A stretch of DNA of 53,764 bases from Haplosporangium gracile (Eukaryota; Mortierellomycota; Mortierellomycetes; Mortierellales; Mortierellaceae). Of this stretch, positions 21,908-33,227 are shown piece after piece; position 1 is the first letter of the stretch; each line of letters starts with the position of its first letter. The translations under genes were made by a program, and so were the position numbers. The stretch covers positions 1 to 53,764 of the forward strand of contig JAAAUF010000136.1 in the NCBI GenBank assembly GCA_015499985.1. Direction: 5' to 3'. Under the pieces are notes generated by a model, which was not told the origin of the DNA, did no database searches, and was given only the letters and a program-made list of their open reading frames with translations.

Positions 21908-23689
21908 ATGAACGCATTACAGGTCAGGTACATCGAGGTCACACCGGGACAGGACATCTCGGCCAAAGACTGGGCGATGCTGTCTGACGCGACAGACGTC
22001 AACTCTCTGGAATCCCTCTGGACATCCCAAGTCCTTTACTCCCTCCGCTCCTCGACCAATAAAGAAAACCTCGAGGCCTTCTCGCGCCTCTCTCGACAAT
22101 CGAAACGCGACCGAGCAGCGGTCTTTCAGTCTGCCATAGTTGATGTATGTTTCTTTTTGTGGGTGGTATACAACTGAAAAAACCGCCGCGTTGGTTACTG
22201 ATCAAAATATATTTAATCAGTAATTAACTTTTCAAGTCTCACTTTGACCTAGATCAATCACCTAAGAGCGCTTCGTCCTATCGTGTCCCGTCAAGAGATC
22301 GTCGTGGCGGAAGATCATACAAATGAACTGGAGAGAACGTTGCATCGGAAACGGAAACTAATCGAGAATCAAGGAAAGCCAGGCAAACGTGTCCTAGCGT
22401 CCTCTTCCACAACATCCATTTCGGCCACCTCCATTTCCACCTCCTCTTCGACTACTACCAGCGCGATTATTCCTTCCGATCATTCACTCAAGCCAGAACC
22501 TACAGACGCAGAAGCAGGAATTGGAGCCCCCATCCGCAACAAAGGTGCTTCTCGACCGCCTGGGGACTCCCCCAAAATTCTTTCTTCGAGTGCCTTGTCA
22601 GCGTTTGAGAAACAGGCAGCTCAGAAGGGCGATGTCTGGACGCTGAAGACCGGGACCATTGTGGACGATATCATTATCGAGTATGCAAGGGGCTCTAAGG
22701 CAGAGTCAGCAGCACATTCGTTCATTTTTGACACATCAAACTCGGATCTGATGGAGCGGTTTTCGGAGGAAGAACGGGAGGAGGTCCTTGCCTCCAAGAG
22801 ACCTGTACCGGAGACCGACCCCGACTTGGTCCAGTACTTGATGACTTTCAATCACTCAACAATGAGTAAGTTACGGACAAGGCTACGCGACAATGATGCC
22901 GACCAGGTGGACGACAGCAAGGACCACCTAGTGACCGACCGACGATGGGTCTACAAGACCGTCTTGGGGATGGCAGATGTCTTTGACGGATCTCGACGGC
23001 GATACAGGCAGATCCAAACCGAGCGGTGGTTAGAACTTCACCTGTGGCGGCTGATTGACGAGCATGTTTTTGACCATCCAGATATCCAGCTGGTTCGTGG
23101 AGAATCCACAAGTATGGCGAGCACGTTCAGGAAAAATGGTACTGGACGAGGAGGCTCAGAACGGAAAAAGATGGGCCGTAGGATCGACGGTCTCTACTTA
23201 AGCTGCCATCAAGACATTGAACTCGGAGGGATTGAGCTCGGCATGGACGAACAGGACACAGTCGGGACAAAGTACCAATACGATGGACTCAAGTTGCAAA
23301 AACTATTGAAGGATCAACTGGACTACGCCCTCCTCCACTCGACAGCGACGAAGACGGATTTTGAGATACTAGGTCTGCAGCTGTCAAGGAGGACTATGCA
23401 GGTCCTGACAATGGATTGGGTCGGTGGCAAGTTCTACCGGTTCAGGAGAGACGACCCAGAGAAGTTACCGCTGGACGCGTCGAATATCTCGGAACTCTTG
23501 GTGGTCATGTCGACGATTATGAGGTTTCATGCGCGGATGCAGGAGAATGCTGCAAGGCTCGGGTCAGTTACGTCCGAGGAGCTTTCGTCGAGGCTCCTGG
23601 GGTCATCATCGAGCACTCCGAAAAAAAATCGACATCGACCGCTTCCTACCGCAGTCAGTCCATCCTCTAGTCAGCAAATCAGGTCATGA
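21908..23689 (+). CDS. Unknown protein, possible degenerate PD-(D/E)XK-like domain
   Basis: Exons 21908-22144 and 22253-23689 join in phase 0 to 557 aa. The N-terminal ~100 residues are helical and charged. A Ser/Thr low-complexity linker occupies about residues 120-150. A conserved-looking region runs from about 180 to 530. There, GRRIDGLYLSCHQDIELGGIELGM (residues ~386-409, quoted in part: RIDGLY...IELGGIELG) has the spacing of the D...E-x-K core of PD-(D/E)XK nuclease folds, but with Gly-Met where the Lys should be. It continues with DGLKLQKLLKDQLDYAL, a pattern I associate with large uncharacterised zygomycete families. That link is from memory and tentative. No signal peptide or membrane helix is visible. 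An enzymatic function should not be assumed. Confidence 0.7.
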
Positions 23690-24095
23690 ATGAAATAATG
23701 TTCTTTATTATTGTGTTCCTTGTTGTTTTAGAGCCGAAGATGACGATACTGTCAGGGTGGCGGGACAAAGGGTTTGCGGGAGGCGGAGAAAAGCGGCCTG
23801 TCTTATTATTGCTACAAACGAAAATCATTGCTGTAAGGTACAGGAACGTGCGTGAGAGTTATCTCCTTTCCTCCATTCACCCTTTCCTTTCAACACATTC
23901 ACCACCTCCATCACCCTCATCAACCACCCATTTCTCTTCCATACATCCTCTTTACACTGTCAACCTTCCCGCACTTCCCTCTCCCTCTCCTACAAAAACA
24001 CAATATATCACCAGCACCCTATCAACTTCTCCTTTCTGGTTTCGCTCCTCCACCAGAATAACCAGCTTCGACAGTTAAGTCTCAAAGGGCGGATT
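23690..24095. other. Intergenic
   Basis: Apart from a CT-rich plus-strand stretch around 23860-24010, nothing is recognisable. It could be the former leader of the decayed gene that follows. Confidence 0.4.
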
Positions 24096-25215
24096 TTGAA
24101 TTTTTTTGGTGGCGTTATTGGAAACCTTGCCGACGTGTTTAGTGTCTTACCTGCCAGTCTTGTGAGCCTGAGGCTGAACGGGTACCGGAGCTCATCGTTG
24201 ACTGTCACGGCCAAACTTACTTCTGAACAATGGAGGGCTATCGAGGAAAAAAAGTCATACTTTCTCCTCTTCCTCCTCGACCTTCTCGATGGTCGTCGCC
24301 TCTGCCGTCACCGCTACCGCAGCCACAGATTTTACACGTTCTTTGAAAGATCGGACCCTCGCTTGTCGAATCAGCGATTTGCTTATCGCCTCCCTCTTCG
24401 AGAGAAGGCCCAATCTACAATCACTCCGCATGACCACTGCTAGAGGCCGTGTCGTCCACGCCGACATCGCCACAGCACTTCGCAACTCTTGTCCGCGCCT
24501 CGATGAGCTCGCTCTCTTGGGGGAGCTGGGAGCCGATGAAGATCTTGCCCGGATGATCTCTGCCAGTATTGCTAGGTAAGTTACCCTCACGATCCCCACC
24601 CTGAGACCCTTTGTCTTTGATCTCTTTGGACCTGTTCACAGCTAGGAGCAACGCTCTCCCTTTGAACCGTTTTCGACGGCAGCTTTACTTGAGCATGCAT
24701 CGATACTCGAGAACTTGCTTATGGAAAAGTGTGTAGGATTCGCGAGCCGGGATATTCATTGACTCCTTTGTTCAGCACCTCGACTATGACGACTGAAGCT
24801 CCTGTCTCTGCCCTTTCAAAGCGGACACGATGCCCACCTGCATGCCCAGGATTCGATGGATATTTCTGCCAGTGAGGAACAGTGGGCTTGTCGGTCGCTC
24901 GAACAGTTTTCCTGCAAGATCATTGGTGTGCTCCGATCCGACATGGGACTCGATATCACGGCCCTGGTCGATCTTCAAAACCCGCACTCTCAGTCGGCGC
25001 TGGAGGCAAGCTAGGTAATTCATCAGAAGATCTATACTTGATTCGCACAGCTTCCTCGCCTCGATACGCTTGAACTCGGGAAAGGGAAATCAGGCGCATA
25101 CAATTTGTTTAGCGGATCGTTTCTTTCCATGTCGCTCGAGAGCGGCTTGGAGATATTGGCTAGGTTGGAAGTGCTCCAAGCTGTAGACCGTGACAGACTC
25201 ACTACAAAATTCTAA
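24096..25215 (+). pseudogene. Decayed F-box/leucine-rich-repeat-type gene
   Basis: Fragments in several plus-strand frames line up in the order of the LRR proteins that are abundant in Mortierella-type genomes. They are LADVFSVLPASLVSLRLNG (24117-), FERRPNLQSLRMTTARG with NSCPRLDELALLGELG (24400-24530), LEHASILENLLMEKCVGFASRDIH then stop (24690-24762), EEQWACRSLEQFSCKIIGV to EAS-stop (24866-25015), and LPRLDTLELGKGKSGAYNLF with SMSLESGLEILARLEVLQ, ending at a stop at 25215. Frame changes and stops separate them, and no combination of introns joins them cleanly. No F-box is visible, so the 5' end is missing. Family assignment rests on the LRR pattern. A strongly mis-modelled live gene is the alternative. 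Confidence 0.6.
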
Positions 25216-25506
25216 AGTGATTTCATTCAGCAGTGGGCGAGGGACCATTGGCCGAAATACAATAAGAGGAGAGCTCAGTCTCTCTACGTTTTGGTAACTG
25301 ACTGGGTGTTGGGATGCAGATGCAGACGCCTCTACCTTCAATAATCCTTTTTCTGACCTTATGTAGTACTTTTCCTCTTTTTTTGCACCATGTCCCTGAC
25401 AAATAACAAGCATTAGTATTTATTTAGTTGTAATAGTAGGATCTTGGTGTCTTTGCAGCAGCATAAAAAGACTTTTCAACGTTATGGCTCTTCCCGCCTG
25501 GTTCTA

Positions 25507-26513
25507 TCACACGGGAATGGTTCGAGCACGAGCACGCGAAAAGACACCGACTTCTTCTTGGCAGTTAGGACAGGAATGGACAATATCCTTGCAGGAGGTC
25601 ATGCATAATGGGAACAGGCAGCATCCGCACGATGTGATCCCTGCAAGACACAGTGCCAATATCCCAATGTACGTGCAGGATCCTAAAGGCAAAAACAGGA
25701 AGACAATAATAGGAGATAGAAAAAGAGGGTGAGGAAGAGAATACAAAACCAATGTGATCCCATCCCAATCTCCAGCCAGATATGGAGGATGAGTCTCTCC
25801 AATTGTTTCCGCTTGTGTTACTGAAGGAAAGGACAGATAGGAAAGCGATAAGATGAACAAAAAAAGAAAGTAATTATTTTACCATTCTCGGTCGAGGTTT
25901 CTGTGAGGACGAGGTGATGACAGCAAGGACAGACCACGACTCCAGGTCTCGTCTTCAGATCCTCGATCCGTGTTGGGGGTCGTGCAAGAACCAACGGTGA
26001 CGTTGCTACAGGAGCTGGTCCCATATGTCTCTGCCCATGTCCATATCCATGTCCGTGTACAAGAGGACGCTGAGGCTGAGGTGTCTGCGGTAGCTGTTGT
26101 TGTTGGTGTGGATATTGTTGATAGTAAGGCTGTTGCTGCTGTTGTTGATATTGATAAGAATTTTCGTGTGTTGGTATTGCATGGTAGGGCGACTTTGGCC
26201 GATGCTGCTGATGGTACTGGTGGTGTTGGTAGGGCGACTGTGGTGGTGAGAGCGACGTAGTCGGTGGTTGGGTAACCTGCTGGTTGTGTAACTGGGGGTG
26301 GAGTCTTGGGGCTGCCGAGGAAGAAGGAGCAGCCGAGGAAGGAGCAGGAGGAGCAAACGGTCCAGTGTACTGGTGGGCGCCTTGGTGGGGTGAAGGTAGA
26401 TACGGTGATGAGGATGTTTCTGAGGTCAGGGTGTATGGAGGTGGTTGCGAGGCTGAGTCGTCCTGGTCTTGGTCGAACTCATGTCCGAGTGGGGAGTATT
26501 CGTTCGGGTTCAT
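25507..26513 (-). CDS. LITAF-domain membrane-associated protein
   Basis: Exon 26513-25883 and exon 25682-25507 join across a GT-AG intron to 268 aa. The N-terminal ~170 residues are Pro/Gln/His/Tyr/Ser-rich, with a PPPY motif near residue 25 that could recruit WW-domain ubiquitin ligases. The C-terminus is a LITAF domain. The first zinc half is PGVVVCPCCHHLVLTETSTENG. The membrane-embedded stretch SCTYIGILALCLAGI...CGCCLFPLCM is then followed by the second half KDIVHSCPNCQEEVG. LITAF proteins insert this hydrophobic hairpin into late endosomal or lysosomal membranes and act in endosomal sorting. The intron removes about 200 bp. The domain's normal spacing (TENG directly followed by SCTY) decided the splice choice. 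An acceptor near 25841 would keep extra residues. Confidence 0.88.
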
Positions 26514-29500
26514 TGTGGTGCCTTGGTTGGTTGTGGTAAGTGTGAGCGTGGAATGAGTTGTTGGAATGCGTAGGAGTGTGCCGACAATGAATGAATGAGA
26601 AAAGAAAAGACGAGGACAAGGTGCATGGGTGTGACCCGGTAATGGAGCTCCTTTTTCTGGCCTGGAAAATGGTCAGGCGCTCTTCCTTCCTTCATGCTCT
26701 CCCAAAGAATGCAGTCACTTTTTTTTTGTGTTCGCTCTTTTGTTTGGTCAAACGTATGACAACGCGCCGCGAACGGACAAATGACCGTGCTTTGCAAACA
26801 TTCCCCACAACAACAATTTTTTTTTGTTTTTAAGAATTTCCCACAACAACAACGACAACATCGACAACAAACATGCCATTTTCACTTCACCAATACTTAA
26901 AAATGTAACCCTTTGTAAACATACTCACTAAACTTCTCGACATAATCGATAAAACCCCCGTGGTGCTTCTCCATGGCTCTCCTTTAGTCTTGAATCTTGG
27001 AAATTTGGACCTTGGGAAGAAAACCTAATGAGCTGCATTCTCTCTTTATTAACCCATCCGTAGAGTTTTGACTGGCCAGCGAACATCCTCTCTTGCTTAT
27101 ATCTTAAAGAAACCCCATAAGAGAAACATCATGTAAAGAAGTGTAATCATCCAACACTACCCTCTTTCACCAGTTCAAATCCCCCTTGGGATCGCCAACC
27201 ACGTCTAGAGCCCCGATGAATTACACAAAAGAGAACAGTAGGAAAGTAAACTCCTCCCTTAAATCCCTCTCCTGGGTTGGAAAGACTACTGTTTTGCGTT
27301 GATGTTCTAGGATCACAAAAAAGTGACCTGAAGAAGAACTGAGGAGCACTAACACCCAGCTCTCCCCTCACTCAAAGGTACATTCGAACCCTGGAGAGTA
27401 GCCGGAGTAAATGAGCGTTGACCTCCGATTCTCCAAGTAATTCTATCTTACTTGTTCCTTTCGTTACTTTTTTGAGCGTGTGTCTGTCGTTCGGTTTACA
27501 CTTCTCTTATATATTCATTGGTTGCTTGCTTATTGCAGTCGCTTTTTGTTTTGTTCTTGAGTGGCGGCTGATTTTTGGCGCTCTCGAAAGAGGCAGGGAT
27601 GAAAATGAGGGTAGTGTGTTGTCATTGAGAGCGGTTGTTTGGGCGTAAAGAAAGAAGGACGGCCCTCCTTAAAATGCTGTCGAGGACAATGAACTGAGAC
27701 GGATAGAGGGTTGATCAAACAAGCTGATCGATCGATGGAGCAATCATATTCTGCCTACCGACCGCGTCTAGATGATTGTCTCATTTTTTATGAACGCGAA
27801 GCAAACACGTTTAACTCTTTTACCGACCACCATTGACAATCGACTGGACACCCAGGACAAGTAAGAACATTGAACAAAGAACGTCTATAACGTCTATGTT
27901 TTGAGTGAAAAGCATTATTCTTGGGAGCCAGCCGTGTTTAGAGAGCGACTTGTAAGGATAAGGTTGGAAGTCCTTATTTGTTCCTTACGGTGCCAAAATA
28001 AAACAAACAGTTGACACATTGTTGTCACGATAAAAGAATAAACAACTCAACAAGATATGCCTATGAAAGATAGATAGTGTTGCAAAGTATGAGTTATCGT
28101 TTAGTACTTTTCACTGAGAGGTTATCGACAAGAGTAACGATGAAGGCTAGTGATGTCCACATCATCACTATGTCCACGAAGACCTCCTGTCACGCCTTGT
28201 CTTGTCAATTCGCATCGTGTCGTGTAGTGGAGTCTCCATAGCAGAATTAAGGGATGCAACTCTCGGCGACGTCGTAGTCCCTGAAGGGATACTTTTACTA
28301 GTTCCAACTTGGTCCCTTTTTTCTTCTTTGCTTGGTAATGTCAATATGCCATTCCCAAGTTGATAAGCATCATTGCACATAAACTAGACGAGACAAGTCG
28401 TCCCTTTTTTATTTTCTTATTCTTTCCCAGCCCAAGGATGCCATCTCGGTTCTATCTTTCCTTGACTCCCTTTTCGTTCTCTCTTTCTCGGTCGCCGCCA
28501 TCTCATTGCTAGTCTCTTTTATTCGTATGCCTTTGAGCGTGCTTTTTTCTTTCATCTTTTTTTCTTCCTCCTTCCTTCTTCTTTTCTTCATCTCTTTCTT
28601 GTCCTTTTGATCCTTCCCTTTTGACCTTTTTTTCTCCCTTCTAATTTTTACTGCCCCCTTCCTCCTCCTACACCGCTTGATACTTCGCCGTCTCTTCCCA
28701 CCTCCCTCCGCACTGACCCTGTTTGTTCTCTCAAACCAAAGACTGAGCGCGGTCTCCAGCGTTTCTTTCTTGTTTTTCACTCACACGACCTCAATAGGTC
28801 TTCCACTTCTTCACCTCCACCTCTACCTCCTCGATTTCACCTCTCCATTCTATCCCTATTGCAGGCAGGTTACCCTTCCTTCCTCTCTCCCTTCTCTTGA
28901 TCTCCTTTCTGCTATTTTTCTTTCCTTTTAGTTTCCGTAACACCACGCCTACATCCTTTTTTTTGTTTTTGCGTTTGAGATTCCGTTCGCGGCCATTCGT
29001 TGTTTGCTCTGAAGGGTGTACCAGGTTTTCCCTGTCCACGACAACTCTACTTCTTTTCTTCTGCCTTTGCCTTTCCATTATTCCACACTGTCTTCTTTCT
29101 CAGTTTTGTTCCGAGGCAGATAAACAAAGTCTTTACATTTCCTTTTCTGCCAGTGCTTTTACTTTTTAACCACATACACACACACACTCACTCACTCACA
29201 TACACAAAAGGCCAACACCGTCGTACAAAGTGATTTCGACAAGTTTAAAAAAGTCCAGAACCTCAGTTAGGTTCCTGCATCTCCTATCTCCTTTCTCTTT
29301 TTTTTTTTTTTTTTTTTTTTATTTCTTTTCGCCCATCTTCCGCAACCTTACCTAAAAACCAAGGGAGGGAATAGAAAATACAAAAAACGTTCACCTCTTC
29401 GCCGCTCTATCTGTTTTCTCCATTTTGCCTTCCTTCCCGTGCAATCCAACACCACCAACTCTTCCAGACCTTTTCCACCACTCCCACAACCATCCTCTCA

Positions 29501-29523
29501 ACTTCGCTGAACACATCAACAAA
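26514..29523. other. 3-kb region without a convincing gene
   Basis: AT-rich sequence without long conserved-looking frames. From about 28400 to 28930 and again near 29280-29320 (a T run of more than 20 at 29298) the plus strand is strongly pyrimidine-rich, probably the promoter and leader of the gene at 29524. CA-type repeats occur near 29170-29200. A 76-codon hydrophobic frame at 27418 shows no family signature and is left uncalled. A GTTCGAA-like motif near 27379 does not fold as a tRNA. Confidence 0.5.
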
Positions 29524-30612
29524 ATGCGTCCCACGGTAATAACAATATTGCCCAAACGCCTATTCATCCCCTTCATCCTCATCCTCGCCCTCCTCTCCTC
29601 TTCCACACTCATAACCACAGCAAACGCTCGAGCGATATTCCAAAAGCGCGCCTCAGACTCAAACGACGACAACAATCGCGGCAACTTGATCGTATACCCA
29701 CCTGGACACTACGACGGCCATACCCCCTTTCCGCCCAATAAGGACCCCGGATCTTTCCACACCGACAAGCGGCGAAAGAGGTCTGCCCCACTTCAGGCAT
29801 CGGCCACAGAAGCACAGGCAGAGGCAGAGGCAGAGGCAGGGACGAGAATCGAAAAACGAAGCCTCTTCTCACGACTCTTGAACACTGACCGTCTTCACCC
29901 ACATCGTCGGCCTAGCACCCACCACCTATACAACCTTAACGTTTTCGACGACGAAAACGATGGAAGTAATAATGGCAACGGCGGCGTGGGTGTGAAAGAT
30001 TACTCTTATTGGAACACAGAGGAGGAAGAGGAAGAAGGGATAGTTGAAGAAGATGATTTGGAACGACATGGGAGGACCTATGAAGACGACGATGATGACG
30101 AGAGAGCGTTTGAGGATGTTGGTATCGTTAACCAAATTGCTGGAGGAGCCAGCACCTCTGTTATCATTGAGCCGTTTATCCGCCACCCTGCACACGGCAG
30201 CAGCCTCTTCGACACCGACGGCAGTAGCAGCTACAGCAATAGCAACAGCGATCAAGAACAACACGATGACAGTAGCACCGGCGTGAGCAACAGCAACAGT
30301 AACGACAGCAACGACGAGGACGAAGATTTAGACAGGATCCGAGCTAGCCAACCCTGGTACCAGCACCAATACCCCTCCTCGTCAAAACACCACACTGATA
30401 GCAACAACAACGACGACAACATCCTCAAGGACCAGACCTGGATCGTCGACGAATGGGACGAGGACTTTGACGATGTTGAAGAGAACCTTGACGATTTCAT
30501 CGACTGGATTGATGACCTCGACCATGCCCGTGCGCGTCCGGCGTCGTCTGATTCTACTTCTGCTGGAGAGAACTCTGGTAACAACTATCCCCTTCGACAT
30601 CTCTTTTTCTGA
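29524..30612 (+). CDS. Secreted, highly acidic protein with Kex2 processing sites
   Basis: A single exon encodes 362 aa. Residues 1-35 form a signal peptide: basic start (MRPTVITILPKR), hydrophobic core LFIPFILILALLSSSTLI, small residues before cleavage near ANA. Dibasic Kex2-type sites follow at QKR (41-42), DKRRKR (82-86) and EKR (111-112). They would release peptides of about 39 and 24 residues. The latter is alanine/glutamate-rich (ATEAQAEAEAEAG). The rest is extremely rich in Asp, Glu, Asn and Ser (EEEEEEG, DDDDDE, DEWDEDFDDVEENLDDFIDW), with no domain I recognise. It is likely secreted and processed in the Golgi. Whether the short peptides or the acidic remainder are functional is unknown. 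The start is the ATG with AAA before it, following in-frame upstream sequence that lacks an ATG. Confidence 0.8.
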   Translation: MRPTVITILPKRLFIPFILILALLSSSTLITTANARAIFQKRASDSNDDNNRGNLIVYPPGHYDGHTPFPPNKDPGSFHTDKRRKRSAPLQASATEAQAEAEAEAGTRIEKRSLFSRLLNTDRLHPHRRPSTHHLYNLNVFDDENDGSNNGNGGVGVKDYSYWNTEEEEEEGIVEEDDLERHGRTYEDDDDDERAFEDVGIVNQIAGGASTSVIIEPFIRHPAHGSSLFDTDGSSSYSNSNSDQEQHDDSSTGVSNSNSNDSNDEDEDLDRIRASQPWYQHQYPSSSKHHTDSNNNDDNILKDQTWIVDEWDEDFDDVEENLDDFIDWIDDLDHARARPASSDSTSAGENSGNNYPLRHLFF

Positions 30613-30980
30613 AAAATGACTACCAGCTAAGGAAGAAGAAGGAACATCCTTTACATCTTTGTACATAACACACTTATACATATTCTCTCTTTTTCTTGCA
30701 AAATAAAGCGCCTCATTTCTCAAATGTATTCTTGATCATAACGTTCCTTGTTTATTATTTTTTATGGTCATTTTGCGTTTGGCATTACAAAGGAAAAAGT
30801 CAAAATCTGAAAAAACAGAGTATAAAAAAGAAGAGTGGAGTGAGTGAAGAGTAAAGGTAAAAGAACATGAGACGTGAAAATACAAAAAAAGAATCTAAAT
30901 GGTAAGAGTAATATTGTGGTGTAGTGTAGTAGGTGATAATGTTGTACAAAAGTAAAGTAGAAAAAAAAAAATAACGACAT
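30613..30980. other. Convergent intergenic region
   Basis: Between the stop of the secreted-protein gene and the stop of phytochelatin synthase. An AATAAA at 30702-30707 serves the plus-strand gene. Nothing else is recognisable. Confidence 0.6.
30702..30707 (+). terminator. Polyadenylation signal AATAAA of the secreted-protein gene
   Basis: Canonical AATAAA 90 bases after the stop codon at 30612. Confidence 0.55.
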
Positions 30981-33227
30981 TTAAGCAGTTCCTTCGGGCG
31001 CAGCGGCGGTAGTCTTAGTTCCACAGCAACAGAAACTGTTGACGAGTTCAACAATGCCCGACCGCATCCTCTCAACCTCTTCCTTCAGAACCCGGTGCTC
31101 GTTAACAGCACTGTCATCATTGCTCTTAAGGGCAACCTTGCGGAGCTGCTCAAATTCACGGCTGACCTCACTGGGCAGCGTCAGGAACAAGGTGCTGGGA
31201 GAACTCATCAGGAACAAGGTCCCAAACACCAGAGCCCCCTCATGCTGCTGTCGCGCCAGCGTGGCCTCCTGTGACTGCGAATCTTCTTCCGTGAACAGAG
31301 GCGCGGGGAAGGCTGAGGAGACGAGCGAGTACAGCTTGGTGGACCGGATCGATTCAATCAACTCAGTGGTGTCTCGGAGACGATGTGCCTGCTGCTGACT
31401 GATCCAGAACGCATACTCGCGGGGTACTCCCTGGAGGACAACGGAAATCAGCCGGTTGAGGGTCTGAGGGTTCTCAATCTGAATCCTGCTGGGGAGGTCC
31501 TTGCAGAACGTCTGTGCCAACGAAGTCCAGCTCATCTTGTTGTCGATCGTGTGTGCTGTCGTGTTGCTCAGAGTCGCTGCTCCTGATGAGCATGTGCTGA
31601 CGAGTGTAATGTTTGATACTGATGCTGGTCCTGCCGATGCTAAGGCTGCCTTGCTGTTGTCAAGGGATGTTGCTGTTGTGTTCTTGGCGTCCAGAAGAAC
31701 ACCCTCTGCTGATGGTGCTGCTACTGCTCCTGTGCTGTTCAAGTTGAGCTTCTCCAGATCCTTTGCGGTCGCTGCTAAGGCAGATGATGCAGTCTTAGGG
31801 ATCTTGCACAATGAGATAGCAGGCTGGTTGGGGTTGGCCGACAGAAGAAAGTATCCACGAGAGGATCCCGTCTCGGCGTCAATGGGGAACAGGGACTTCC
31901 AGAGACTCTCAACTGAGACAAAGTAAGATGGGTACTTGAATCGGGCAGTATCCAAGACCAGAACCATTCCTGCTTTAGGAACATATCCACCAATTGGACT
32001 AAAATCATTGGGCAAAAATACATCATGATTAGATTTCTGTTGGTCATGATATGCAACTGTTGATCGTGCAAAAAAAAATGATGATGTGGCTAAAATTACC
32101 TGAAGTGACCATCTCCAGTCTGTCCAAGAGCCTTTCTCGAGAAAGAAACAACCATATGGATATCATCTCGACTGCAAACCATCTCAAGATCTTGTTTGAA
32201 CTGCTCGAGCGAAATTTGATTGGCACGGCGGACTTGAACATCGCAATGGCACTTGCTCAGACAGGCAAACTGATTGAATGTGATCCCCTTGGCCTTGACC
32301 TGTTCCGCTGGCGCACAGCACTCGAGCAACTCATCACTATACCATCTCCAGGCGCCCTTCCATTGACGCTGTGGATCGACCTCCAACGAGTTTAGCACCA
32401 TCGCCAGTGAGCTTGGCCCACAATATGCAGGCTCACTCTGTGTTGTGAAATTGCCTACCAGAGAGAAGTAACTCTCGCCTGTGCGCACATGAAGATAAAA
32501 AAGGGAAAAAGAGGAAGGGATCTTAGACACAGGCACAGAAATGAAAAAGCAAACAGACAACGTGGATCAAAAAGGCGACAGTAACAGTGGCCGTGCCCTT
32601 CTTCATTCCTTCGATTTCCTCTGTGTGTGAAACAACAGCAATAACAGCACGCAAAAAGCAAGGCATGTTGACAAAATAATAATTACCATAACCTTCGCTC
32701 AGCATCTCTCGAAACAACTGCTTTCCCTTGGGACTAGTAAAGCTGACGAGGTGTTCAGGCAGCTTGCGGCGGTAAAAAGAGTTCTTCAAGTTCAGGTTAT
32801 CGCAAGAAGGCTTCTTGACGGCTTGACCAGAGAGGCCACTAGGGTCATACGAGAACGGGAGAGCAGCAGCAACGGCGGGTCTACTGTTCACGACTGTCGC
32901 TGCAGTAGCCCCATTGATTCGTGCGTTCGAGGCTGAGCCACCGTTGCGAATAGAGACAGCAGGTGCTGAGCAAGGAGTCGAGGGGACGGCGGGAGAGGCG
33001 ACAGGTGCGCTGGTGGTGGGCTTGGATGCGAGTGAGCTTGTCGAGAAGCGGGCACCTCCTCTTACTACAACTGACGAGGAAAAAGGGTTGCGATGTTGCT
33101 GAAAATGAAGGTAACGATAGGATTGGTGGCAGGGGTAGGATGGGTGGGTGGAAAGAGTGAGACGGGTATTGTTGAGGGAGTGAAGGAGATGGTTCTTGGT
33201 CGCGATCAAACTACGATTCGTTGCCAT
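30981..33227 (-). CDS. Phytochelatin synthase with presequence-like N-terminus
   Basis: Exons 33227-32687, 32478-32100 and 31998-30981 give 645 aa. Phytochelatin synthase (EC 2.3.2.15), a papain-like transpeptidase, makes (gamma-Glu-Cys)n-Gly from glutathione to bind cadmium and other metals. The domain starts near residue 145 (FYRRKLPEHLVSFTS). It carries TQSEPAYCGPSSLAMVLNSL with catalytic Cys200, GDGHFSPIGGY with His305 and VLDTARFKYP with Asp323. The Cys-His and His-Asp spacings (105 and 18) match the plant triad (106 and 18). The first ~70 residues are rich in Arg, Ser, Thr and His and poor in acids (MATNRSLIATKNHLLHSLNN, then GGARFSTSSLASKP), so they look like a mitochondrial presequence. 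A Ser/Ala-rich linker follows. The C-terminal region is fungus-specific, with one late CCC cluster (NSFCCCGTK) in place of the many Cys of plant enzymes. Confidence 0.95.

Noticed and set aside
27150..27190. AGTTCAAATCC resembling a tRNA T-loop
   Set aside because: No pairing T-stem and no upstream A-box.
27365..27400. GTTCGAAT-like tRNA B-box on the minus strand
   Set aside because: The flanking bases cannot form a T-stem, and no A-box or acceptor stem is found.
27418..27648. 76-codon hydrophobic frame
   Set aside because: Starts with no promoter-like context, has no family signature and lies in AT-rich intergenic DNA; likely chance.
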